64,000 nt of DNA from Phaeophleospora eucalypticola (lineage: Eukaryota > Ascomycota > Dothideomycetes > Mycosphaerellales > Mycosphaerellaceae): positions 1,364,001-1,428,000 of the forward strand of contig JAKLNG010000003.1 in NCBI GenBank assembly GCA_022814565.1, given 5' to 3'. Below the pieces are notes generated by a model. The model ran no database searches, was not told the origin of the DNA, and saw nothing but the letters and a program-made list of their open reading frames with translations. The position numbers and the translations under genes are program-made. Positions 21,892-30,974 of the stretch are shown in pieces (positions within the stretch are counted from its first letter, which is position 1; each line of letters opens with the position of its first letter).

Positions 21892-23113
21892 ATGTCGGAG
21901 TCCAACGGCACACCAGGCCAGAACGGCCACACAAATGGATCACCATCGAAACCCACGACACCAGTCAGCAAGTCCGGCTGGGATGGCAAGCTACGGGTGA
22001 ATAAACAGGCCACGCTCGCAAACCCGGAGGCTCTCAGCGATCCCGAATACTCAGATGACGACGCTCCGCCGGTCGAGCAAATCGACGCGGACGAGGATTT
22101 GCTAGAAGGCGAAGATCCTGATGTGGAGGTCAGACAGCCCTTTCCTTGGATGAGAGGGATCTCCTTTGTTAACATGTGAAACTAGGAGATCGAACTCCTG
22201 CACTCGAAGATCACCTCTATACCTGCCCTGCACCTCGAACGATTCAAGCAATTACGACGCATATGCCTGCGGCAGAATCAAATCCAGCATATCAAGCTCC
22301 CCGACACCTGCACTTCCACCCTCGAAGACTTAGAACTATACGACAATCTGATCAAGCACATCGAAGGACTAGAAGAGTACACGCAACTGCAGAGTCTAGA
22401 TCTGAGCTACAACAAATTGAAACACATCAAGAGAATATCAACGTTGAAGAAGCTGGATCACCTGTATTTTGTGCAGAATCGCATTTCGAAGATTGAGGGA
22501 CTCGAGGAGCTCACCAACTTGGTATACCTGGAGCTGGGAGCAAATAGAATACGAGAGATTGAAGGACTGGAAACGCTGAACAAGTTGGAGAGCTTATGGC
22601 TAGGACAGAACAAGATCACAGAGCTGAAAGGCTTGGGCACACTCAGCAACCTTCGATCACTGAGCATCCAGGCCAACCGTCTCACGTCCTTGGAAGGCAT
22701 CGAGGCATTGCCGCAGATCACAGAGCTTTATGTCAGCGACAACAAGATCATCTCACTAGAGCCCCTGAGACACAACACAAAGCTGGAGACGCTCGACTTT
22801 CAATCGAACCCTATATCATCACTTGCTGGACTAGAAGGTCTAGCAGACCTGGAAGATGTATGGGCTTCGAATTGCCAGATTGAAAGCTTTCAGGAGATAG
22901 AGCGAGTTCTCAAGGACAAGGAGAACTTAGGCGAGGTCTACTTTGAAGGCAATCCGGTGCAGCGGCAGAACCCGGTTCTCTATCGGAACAAGGTGCGACT
23001 GGCATTGCCCCAGATCAGCAAGATCGATGCTGGTAAGTTAAGCCTACCCTGGTACGGGAACAGCTAAAGAGCCTTCAACTAACTTGAAAGTAGCATACGT
23101 CAAAGTCACATGA
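21892..23113 (+). CDS. sds22: Protein phosphatase 1 regulatory subunit Sds22 (LRR protein)
   Basis: Three exons: 21892-22128, 22186-23032 and 23094-23113, the last encoding only YVKVT and the stop. The product is about 367 aa. An acidic N-terminal tail is followed by about eleven 22-residue leucine-rich repeats of the SDS22 subtype (LVYLELGANRIREIEGLETL, LESLWLGQNKITELKGLGTL) and an LRR cap with NPVQRQNPVLYRNKVRLALPQI. Sds22 binds the catalytic subunit of PP1 in the nucleus and controls its biogenesis and mitotic function. Length, repeat number and cap all fit orthologues. The second intron has a CTAAC branch site and TAG acceptor. Confidence 0.93.
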
Positions 23114-23594
23114 CGGGAAACGTTCAATGTGATTGTTTAAGCGAGGCGTTCGGGTGTGCAATGCGCCGTCCATATGAGCAAACAGATGCTCTACTTCATC
23201 TTCGGGTTTGCAAAGCATTTAGAAGCTCTTGTATCATACCAAGAATAGAGTTGACTACGTGAACCTGGTTCTCGGGACGCAGGTTACCACTTCAGCCTCT
23301 ACGACTCGCTGCAATATTAGTCTCATTGAGAAACGGATCTAGGCCTACGAACATCGTCCCAGTCAGCGTTCTTTCCGGCAACGACGGCGTCGCGGACATC
23401 GAGATTTACTGCATATCGATGCGGAGGCAGTCAACTTTGGTTCCCTAGGTGAAGCATGATGCTTCTGCGTTGGAGTTTTTGATGCGGTTGACTGTCCCAA
23501 CAATTTCACAGAAACACCCTCGATTATGCCCTCTCCCCATTGCTGCTGATTCATTACGTCGGCTTGAGCTCGTCCGCTCAGAACACCTGCTACA
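23114..23594. other. Spacer between sds22 and MFS gene
   Basis: 3' end of sds22 and promoter/leader of the MFS gene. A weak minus-strand frame at 23363-23644 overlaps the MFS start and is treated as a shadow. Confidence 0.5.
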
Positions 23595-25498
23595 ATGACC
23601 GATCGGAACATCTCAGTCGCAGACACAGATGCCAGCAAGGACAAAGCTGATCACAACGAGCTTGCTCAGGAGACTTCGGAGGACAGCGTTGTCCGCCCGG
23701 TCAAGTCGAGGCATGTTGCGATAGGTACGAAACATCTACAGCTCGGCAACGACTGTTTCTAACATTCAATTCAGGCAACGAGCCTCATCCACACGCCGAA
23801 GCCCAGAAAGAAGCGATGGGCGTTCCGCAAGACCAAGACATTGAGATCGTCGATTGGGATGGTCCGAATGATCCGGAGAATCCATTCAATTGGAGTAAAA
23901 AGTACAAATGGCTGGTCACCATAACGACGTGTTGGATGTTCGTTCCATCTCAAGACCTGCTGAATGGAAAACAAATGCTGATCATCACCTCAATAACAGC
24001 TCCATCCTCACAGGTCTGCCGGCAGGCGCATACGGCGCCGCCTCAACGCAAATGTCACAAGAATGGAACATTGACGAAACGGGCTTCCCATACCTCAGCT
24101 TCGCGCTCGTGACGTGGAACATGGGCGCGGCCATCTTCCCGTTGCTCTTCGTTCCGTTGACGGAGAACACGGGTCGTCTGCCTGGATACTTCGGCGCCTA
24201 TGTGCTGTTTTGCATTTGGCTGATTCCTTCTGCGCTGAGTCCGAACTTCGCTACGATACTGGTGACGAGGTTTTTTGGAGGAGGCGCCAGCTCGGTTGCT
24301 ATCAATTTGGTCGGTGAGTCTCTGTTCTTTCCCTCCTTTGTTGCTAAGATGGAAGTCATCGCTAACAAGTAGCTAAGGCGGCACCATCACCGACATCTGG
24401 AAAGGCGATCGCGAACGCAGCATTCCGCTCAGCATCTTCGGCATGACCGGCGTCGTTGGAATCGCCCTCGGTCCTCTTGTTGGCGGCGCGATCCAATCCG
24501 GCCTCAACTGGCGCTGGATCTACTGGATCCAACTCATCGTCGACGCCGGCTTCCTGCCTTTCTTCTACTTCATCCTGCGCGAAACTCGAGGGGACGTCAT
24601 CCTCGCGAAGAAAGCAAAGAAGCTCCGCGCAAATGGACATCCAAACGCGTACGCGAAATCCGAAATGGAGAAGATCGGTATCGTTGAGAATCTGAAAATC
24701 AGCTTCTTGCGGCCAACAAAGATGCTCACGACGGAGTTCGTTGTGATCGGATTCACTCTTTGGGTGTCATTCGCTTGGGGAATCCTCTTCCTCTTCCAAT
24801 CGAGCGTTCCACAGGTCTTCCAGAGTCTCTGCGGCTTCTCAACCTTCAAAGTCGACCTCGTGCAGCTCGCCATCTCCGTCGGAGCCATCATCGGCACCTT
24901 GGTCAACCCACTACAAGACATGCTCTACTTCAAATCCTCGACCCGCAATATGGAGCGTCCCGGCAAACCGATCCCAGAAGCGCGCCTCTATTTCGCTGTC
25001 CCAGGGAGCCTGTTCTTTGCTGCGGGAATGTTCTGGTTCGGATGGAGCTCGTACCCTGATACCCTCTGGATCATCCCAACTCTCGGAATCGGATGCGTAG
25101 GTATAGGGATTTTCTCCATATACATGGCGACAATCAACTACCTCGCCGACGCGTACGAGAAGTACGCCGCCTCCGCACTCACAGCCGCCTCGCTTGGACG
25201 CAACACGTTCGGAGCTTTCCTCCCCCTGGCGACGCCTGCATTGTACAGGAATCTAGGTTTCCAGTGGGCAAGCAGTTTGGTCGGCTTCATCGCGCTGGCG
25301 TTGACGATCGTGCCGGTGATTCTGCTGGTGGTGGGGGAGAAGTTGCGAGCCAAGAGTCCGTTTATGCTGGATGCGACGTGGGATGAGGCGGAGAGTATGG
25401 AAAGACGCGAGAGTTTGAAGGAGATGAAAGATGGAACTGGGGAGAGGAGAATGAGTAGTATTTTGCCTTGGAGTGCTGTGAGGAGTCATACGGCCTAG
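23595..25498 (+). CDS. Major facilitator superfamily transporter (DHA1-type)
   Basis: Four exons: 23595-23724, 23775-23937, 24000-24313 and 24378-25498 (575 aa). The second donor, GTTCGT, is weak but restores TTCW-SILTGLPAGAYG, and the third junction gives NLVGGTITDIWKGDRERS, the loop 2-3 MFS motif. Twelve hydrophobic helices follow a hydrophilic N-terminus with DWDGPNDPENPFNWSKKYKW, the entry signature of fungal DHA1 drug/polyamine:H+ antiporters. The central loop after TM6 and the charged C-terminal tail face the cytosol. Plasma membrane. The substrate is unknown; it could be an endogenous metabolite or peptide given the secreted repeat protein encoded next, in the same direction. Confidence 0.88.
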
Positions 25499-25616
25499 AT
25501 GTGATATGGACGGGAAGACTTTGGCTGCCTCGCTTCGTGGCTATGGGTTGTGAGGGCGTCTCTACATGTCGCAAGGTTAGTTATTTCGTCTCCGAATCTC
25601 ATCGCCAAAACAAGGT

Positions 25617-25691
25617 CACCAGCTAGTCACACATCGAATTAAGAGCGGCTTCGTCCATCGAGACGACCTTCCGACACGTAAAGACGCTGTA
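25617..25691 (-). repeat. 75-bp dispersed element, copy B (downstream of MFS gene)
   Basis: Ungapped partner of 20063-20137 (80% identity). It lies 119 bases past the MFS stop, so it is intergenic or in a 3' UTR rather than in a recognisable intron. Written as minus strand to match the orientation of copy A within its host gene. Confidence 0.7.
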
Positions 25692-26221
25692 GACCATGGC
25701 TTGAGGCACGTTGGCTGTGTCGTCGCTTGGAGTCTCTGTCCAAGTTTCTTTCCAAGACTCTTCCATTGAATCCAATCGTTCCTACTCTACGCCATTGTTC
25801 GCATATCGCATTAATGTGTCCAAAGTTCTAGGCATTTGCAATCCAAGACAATCGGGTGATTAATCAAGCGGCTACTTTTCTACCCAGATCTACCTTGGAT
25901 CCTAGCTCGCTTCTAGAAAAACAACCCGCGGAGCCTCTTTCCCTCCTTTCGAGATCTGGGCCAAGCACCAACACGTGAAACACATCTGCCACGTGAATAG
26001 AATCTGGAGAACCTCGTTCCGGCGCGAAAAGATCCGAAGGCAGTGTTTTTGGTGTTTGTGAGGTTTGACTGGTTTGTTGGAAAATCCATGATCCTGGTCT
26101 GTACGGACTGGAACAAGTCATTTGCCAAGACAGCGGCCGAGTCAGAGGTGAGACTTCACGAAGATGCCGTACTGGTCGCGGCGCAGTCGTGGGCTTGGAG
26201 GCGGTATTGGCTGAGAGCATT

Positions 26222-26230
26222 TTTTTATAT
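26222..26230 (+). promoter_or_regulatory. Probable TATA element of the repeat-protein gene
   Basis: A run of T followed by TATAT lies about 85 bases before the ATG at 26312, a plausible distance for a strong, regulated fungal promoter. Assigned on sequence and spacing only. Confidence 0.4.
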
Positions 26231-26311
26231 CAGTCTCGAAGTCGCCTTACGATGTAGCATTTCAGTAGCACACCCCAGCAACTCTTCAGAACAACAACAA
26301 GACTCGACAAG

Positions 26312-27008
26312 ATGCGATCCGCTCTCTTTACCTCTGCATTTGCCTTGTTGGCAGGCAGTGTCTTTGCTGAAGAGGTAGGAGAACAAAGAAGCGCAAAGTA
26401 TGCACAGAAATCCGCTGACACTTGTTCTATAGGACCCCTTGAGTTGGCTCACGGCAGAGAAATGCAGCCGACTCGTTTTCCCGGCCGTCGTTCCTCCATC
26501 TCCAGCAGAGCAACGCTGCGAGTCACTTCGTCGTAGCGACTTGAGCTCCGTGGAAGGAATGCCTGGCGTCGCCAGACGAGACGCCGATGGTGTTGACGGC
26601 TTGACCGCCGAAAAGTGCAGCCAAATGGCTTTCCTGGCTATCTACCCGCCAACACCAGCCCAAGTACGCTGCGAGGAGCTTCTCGGCAGCGGATCACGAG
26701 CCCCGAGCTCAAGATTCCCAATAACCCTCGACAGAAGAACTCCAGGTGACATCGACGGTCTGACTGCAGAGCAGTGCAGAAATTCGGCTTTCATCGACAT
26801 CTACCCACCTTCTCCGGCGGAGGTGCGATGCAATGAGATCTTGGGGAAGAAGGACCCGTTGACGGAGAGAGATGGACTGGATGCGTTGACGGCTGAGAAG
26901 TGCAGAAAGATGGCTTTCTTGGACGTATTCCCACCGACGGAGGCTGAGGTCCGTTGCAGACAGTTGACCGGAGGCGTGGTGAAGCGTGTTGCCGAGTTTA
27001 AGGCCTAA
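26312..27008 (+). CDS. Secreted four-repeat cysteine-pair protein with dibasic linkers
   Basis: Two exons: 26312-26374 and 26433-27008, with a GTAGGA...ATAG intron placed just after the signal peptide (212 aa). Residues 1-19 are a signal peptide (LFTSAFALLAGSVFA). The rest is four copies of a unit built as LTAEKC-x3-(A/V)-F-x4-PP-(S/T)-x-A-(E/Q)-x-RC. The cysteine pairs are C32/C50, C83/C101, C136/C154 and C178/C196, always 17 residues apart. Linkers hold Arg-Arg at 69-70 and 122-123, Lys-Lys at 160-161, an ER site at 166-167 and Lys-Arg at 205-206, candidates for Kex2 cleavage. No family recognised. Either a processed repeat precursor or a modular effector-like protein; function unknown. Confidence 0.82.
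26448..26993 (+). repeat. Four tandem coding repeats (units start at L27, L78, L131, L173)
   Basis: Unit starts lie near bases 26448, 26601, 26760 and 26886, giving spacings of 51, 53 and 42 codons. The 24-residue cores are much better conserved than the linkers, which vary in length, so selection appears to act on the core. Units 2-4 share AF and resemble each other more than unit 1. Confidence 0.8.
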
Positions 27009-27099
27009 GTCAAGGGAGTCGTGGCTCAGCTCTTCATCTGGCAGTGCGGACAAAGTTGGCAAGCAATGATCACATGGCCTTTATTTTGCTCCAGTTTTC

Positions 27100-27666
27100 T
27101 CAAATGCCTTCCGGTGCATTCATCGCTTTGTACTTGATTGCAACCCATTTGTTCTGAACAATTTTCCAGTGGGCAGTACTGTAGCCAGGCCTCTCTATTC
27201 CTGGAGGCATATTCTCGGCGACGATCATACAGAAGATTTCAGTCACGTTGTTGTCTTCATCCACATATGTGCTCATCTCGCAACACCTCATGTGGTAATC
27301 GGGATACTCCTTCGCAAGAGCGCGCCATGAGTTCACCCACTCGGTGAGTGTGAGTCGGGCGTCCGAGAGAAAGCCAATTTCCGCTCTGAAAAAGGAGGCT
27401 TTGTAGTGCCAGATGGGGGATGTGTGGTCGAACCAGCGGTCGTTGATGGCTTGGATTTGATCGCGCATAAGACCTTCGAGATATTCTTTGATTGCCCGAG
27501 AGGAGTTGGTATTTGTACCAGCCGCAGTGGCATTAGAAGCGCCGTTCGTCAAGAGCGTGCCCTTACTTCCGGTAGATCTCGCAGTCTCCACCGGCCGCGG
27601 GTGAGCATAATAGTGGGACAGCTTTGAGGTTTGCCGGTCGTCGCGAGTCGATGGATCGGCCACCAT
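27100..27666 (-). CDS. NTF2-like / SnoaL-like small protein
   Basis: Single exon, 188 aa from the ATG at 27666; the open frame extends a few codons further without an ATG. After a disordered N-terminus of about 60 residues, a helix (IKEYLEGLMRDQIQAINDRW) is followed by alternating strands (HYKASFFRAEIGF, HMRCCEMSTYVDEDNNVTEIF, HWKIVQNKWVAIKYKAMN). This is the cone-shaped NTF2/SnoaL pattern. Members range from polyketide cyclases to plain binding proteins. The gene is convergent with the repeat-protein gene, stops 91 bases apart. No signal peptide. The fold assignment is moderate; activity is unknown. Confidence 0.62.
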   Translation of the reverse strand: MVADPSTRDDRQTSKLSHYYAHPRPVETARSTGSKGTLLTNGASNATAAGTNTNSSRAIKEYLEGLMRDQIQAINDRWFDHTSPIWHYKASFFRAEIGFLSDARLTLTEWVNSWRALAKEYPDYHMRCCEMSTYVDEDNNVTEIFCMIVAENMPPGIERPGYSTAHWKIVQNKWVAIKYKAMNAPEGI

Positions 27667-28022
27667 TGTTGAGAGAATGATCACTGCTCCACCTCATCCA
27701 TCTCGAGGCTGCTTCGACGGGAGCGACTGACATATATAGATAGCATGATCAGGGAAGAAATAACCCTTAGGGCAGGAAAATTAACTTGTTAAGAGCCGGC
27801 ACACCGGGGAGTCAAGTGCGAATCTCACACGAGTTGTGCCTCGTGCCTGCCCGTCGCTTTCGCGTTGCCGAAGATGCCCCGAGACGCGTCCTTCACGTCT
27901 TCCATCATCTCGACTTCGTCTTGTCCACTTCATTCCTTCATATCATGGAACCCTGCATGACAAATGACTCGAATGCTCTCAAGACCTATATCACGAAACA
28001 ATGAGAACGTTGGGGAGGCAAG
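27667..28022. other. Divergent promoter region
   Basis: 356 bases between the NTF2-like and DUF2439 genes. A plus-strand frame at 27786-28004 has no coding character. Confidence 0.45.
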
Positions 28023-30209
28023 ATGACGGCCGCCGTTTTCCGCAATACGCCTGCCTCAATACCACCTTCACAAAACACCGCACCCGTGCTCGAGTTCAAC
28101 TGCCTCTATACTCATGATGTCAAGAAGAAGAGCAAGAAATGGCAAGATGGCTTCCTACGCTTCCATACCTTCAACAAACGTGTTATGGTCTACGATGTCC
28201 CACGAAATCTCATCGGCGATACACACTGGGCGGGAGAAGAGTCAGTACAGGAAGGTGACGAGCTGACCCTCGATCGGAGTGGAGTAATGGTGGAGGTTGG
28301 AGATAGTGTTGGGCAGACTCAGACCGACTTGACTGAGCTTAGAAAGAGCAGAAAGAAGGATCAGTCCCACAGCAATGCACCCACACCGGTTGCGACGACA
28401 CCGAATCCCGCAGCCAGGCCGACTGGTGGCATGGGGATGGCAGCAAGAGCGAATACACAGCAGAAACACAGGTCACTGAATGCTTTGCTTGGTACGCCGA
28501 AAGGCCCAATTGGAAAAGCAGCTCTGCCACAGAAATCGCCTTTTGAGGAGAGGCATGAGAATGACGAGAACGAAGAATGGGAAGATGGGAGACCTCCGAA
28601 AAGGGCTCGTATTGGAAGTGCGCCAGCTTGGAATGTGACTCGGACCACGACAACACCTAGGCCGGTAAAGGAAGGTCGAGCACCGCTATGGGCACGCACA
28701 GCTGATGCGGCGAAGCAGAGGAAGAAGGCTGCACTGCAACCAGGCCAGCAGCGACTGGGTACGAAAGAGATCATCGATCTTGCTGAAGAAGACGAACCTA
28801 CCAACGACTTCCTTCCTGGCTTCTCCGATGGCGCATTAGGACAGTCATCTTCACCCCACAATAGAGCTACAAAGTCTGTCCCGAAGCCCAAGCAAAAACC
28901 TTCGATCAGATCTAGTCCTCCAGCGGCCAAAGCACGAGGCGCTCCCGCAAAGCCATCGTACGGTCAAGAGATCATCGACATTGACGCTGAATCTGAGGCA
29001 CGAACTGCGAATGAGTCTACTCGACGAGATCATGGTTCAAAGGAAAGTACTCGCTCGGAAATCTCCAAAAGGCCTTCAAAGGTCGGTAGAAAACAAGAGT
29101 CGGACTCTTCAGAGACAATGCGCGAATCGCCAGACCCTGCACCTCAGCCAAATCCAAGACCGGCAAATATGCGACCTGGCCAGATGCTACGCTTAGCGGC
29201 AAGTGCACCCAAGAGGAAGAAGACCCTGCTATGCCAGGACCAGCTCAAACAGAAGCCCAAGAGAATATCTTCGACGAACACTGATGAGTTAGCGGGGACG
29301 CTGGTCGGCGCCTTTGATGAAGATGAAGAAGAGCAGAGACCGAAGAGTGCTCGAGAGCAATTTGAGGCACGGCTGGCAAGGATAGACAAAAAGAACGGCA
29401 GTACAAGCAGTGCCAGATTGAATACCCCGAAAGGCAATCGAGAGCAGATTAAGATCGATGATGACGAGAGCGCTTCACTGGATGCACAGCAGGAGCGTCC
29501 GCAGACCTCTCACGCGGCCTCAGCAATTGAGTTGAGGCGACTGGACGACAAAATGCTTCCTCCTGCATCGCGGCGTAGATCGCCAACGCCTCCAGTAGAG
29601 GCCCCATCCCCAGCTCCGCCACGACAGGAAGAACGACCATTTAGACGAGCAATCTCCGACTCAGTCACAGCACAACCGACCAAGAAACCAAAACGAGTCC
29701 CTGGCGCTCCAGTCCGCTACACGCCTACCCCGTCTCCCACAAAGCGTCGATCTCGCGAGGCAACACCTTCCGAGGCACCTCAACCTCAGCAGACGGCCAA
29801 GTCCAACCTCAATATCCCTCCATCTGTTCTCCAGACATCAAACAAGCCAACTGCAGCCTTCAACAGCAAACAAAAGCGCCCTCTCCAAAAGTCCGTCAGC
29901 CTGAACGTCTCGTCTAACGGCACATCCGCCGTAATCCTCGGTCGGAAGTTCCAGGCTCCTGGTAAACCGCAGCAGAAGAAGGCTGACAAACCCGAACCAC
30001 CTAAGGATCTGGGTCCTTGGAGTCGCGAGGCGTTTGATCTATTCACGTTCCGGCCGCCGAGCTGGAATGAGGAGAAGTGGTGTCGAGAGGAAAGCCAGGA
30101 AAAGAACGGTGGAGATTCCAATGAGATAGCTGGAGCGAAAGATGGCAACAAGGAGAATGGAGGACCTCCTGTCGGCTTGAGTGGGGGCGTTTCATTTCCT
30201 CACTCGTGA
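28023..30209 (+). CDS. DUF2439 protein (Mte1/Dbl2/ZGRF1 N-terminal-like)
   Basis: Single exon, 728 aa. Residues about 20-100 form a DUF2439 domain: VLEFNCLYTHDVKKKSKKWQ, then GFLRFHTFNKRVMVYDV and a stretch containing GDELTLDRSGVMVEVG. In budding yeast Mte1 and fission yeast Dbl2 this domain is found in partners of the Mph1/Fml1 helicase that control D-loop processing and crossovers; in ZGRF1 it precedes a helicase. Here no helicase follows. The remainder is disordered, basic and rich in Ser/Pro, with repeated EIIDIDAE / EIIDLAEEDE motifs that resemble SUMO-interacting motifs. It ends with a conserved-looking GPWSREAFDLFTFRPPSW. Nuclear DNA-repair adaptor is the best guess. Confidence 0.8.
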   Translation: MTAAVFRNTPASIPPSQNTAPVLEFNCLYTHDVKKKSKKWQDGFLRFHTFNKRVMVYDVPRNLIGDTHWAGEESVQEGDELTLDRSGVMVEVGDSVGQTQTDLTELRKSRKKDQSHSNAPTPVATTPNPAARPTGGMGMAARANTQQKHRSLNALLGTPKGPIGKAALPQKSPFEERHENDENEEWEDGRPPKRARIGSAPAWNVTRTTTTPRPVKEGRAPLWARTADAAKQRKKAALQPGQQRLGTKEIIDLAEEDEPTNDFLPGFSDGALGQSSSPHNRATKSVPKPKQKPSIRSSPPAAKARGAPAKPSYGQEIIDIDAESEARTANESTRRDHGSKESTRSEISKRPSKVGRKQESDSSETMRESPDPAPQPNPRPANMRPGQMLRLAASAPKRKKTLLCQDQLKQKPKRISSTNTDELAGTLVGAFDEDEEEQRPKSAREQFEARLARIDKKNGSTSSARLNTPKGNREQIKIDDDESASLDAQQERPQTSHAASAIELRRLDDKMLPPASRRRSPTPPVEAPSPAPPRQEERPFRRAISDSVTAQPTKKPKRVPGAPVRYTPTPSPTKRRSREATPSEAPQPQQTAKSNLNIPPSVLQTSNKPTAAFNSKQKRPLQKSVSLNVSSNGTSAVILGRKFQAPGKPQQKKADKPEPPKDLGPWSREAFDLFTFRPPSWNEEKWCREESQEKNGGDSNEIAGAKDGNKENGGPPVGLSGGVSFPHS

Positions 30210-30974
30210 AGTTGCCCGGAAGTCACCCGCTTCTTCCCAGGGCATTTGCTTGCTGCACGACGCTCAAGACTCATGCATGATAAACGAATGAAGATAGACA
30301 GCTCACCTGAAGCATGACAACGTTCAACATGTACAGACACAGAGATCAAATGAAGCCAAACGAAAAGGGACACCAAATTGATGATCTCACTCACTTTCGA
30401 TTCACATCTGTCTGTCTCTGTCTCTATACGGACGCCTCGCGACAATGCAATGCCGCCTCTCTCTTCTCTCTTTTGCTCTACGAATGTGTGCTCCCTCATG
30501 CGAGTTCGAGGAAGATATAGCAACACAGCAACAATGCCCAAAACTTCCATGCAGAGTCTGATCTCAGCAGTCAATGAATAGACTTCCGCTGAAGGCCAGA
30601 CGATAGTGTCCCTCATAACGCCGTGCAAGTGATAGCCGTCGCAGTAGCGGTAGCAACATCGCTACCTCCGATGCGAATTCGTGATGCCTCCCAACCCAAC
30701 CCCATGATCATCATCGTCCCTCGTATAGCCTCGCCCAAGCTGCTCGTCGAGCGTCATAGAGGCCTTGGTACGACAGCGGAGCCTTCTCCGGCTTAGTGAA
30801 GCCGACAGCCTCGTCCAACTCCGTGCCAGTGTCATCCAGCTCAGCACCCGGAAAGATATGGCTCCAGCAAGCATCGTCCTAACAATCGTCATCGTGATAT
30901 CTCTCCGTGCCCTCAAGTAAAGCAGCGTCGAAGTCTACCCATTGCTCAAACGCAACGTCAACGAAACCAGGCGA
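30210..30974. other. Convergent 3' region
   Basis: 765 bases between the stops of the DUF2439 and deubiquitinase genes. It contains a short CTGT/CTCT tract near 30408-30425. Frames on both strands are not protein-like. Confidence 0.5.

Larger units (their letters stand above)
25499..26311. other. Spacer between MFS gene and repeat-protein gene
   Basis: 813 bases. It holds copy B of the 75-bp element and the promoter of the secreted repeat protein. Minus-strand ATG frames at 25864-26220 and 25913-26128 overlap each other in different frames; neither shows a domain, so neither is called. Confidence 0.5.

Noticed and set aside
23595..27666. Dikaritin-type RiPP cluster
   Set aside because: No DUF3328/UstY oxidase or tyrosinase in the window, and the repeats are long and cysteine-paired rather than short core peptides.
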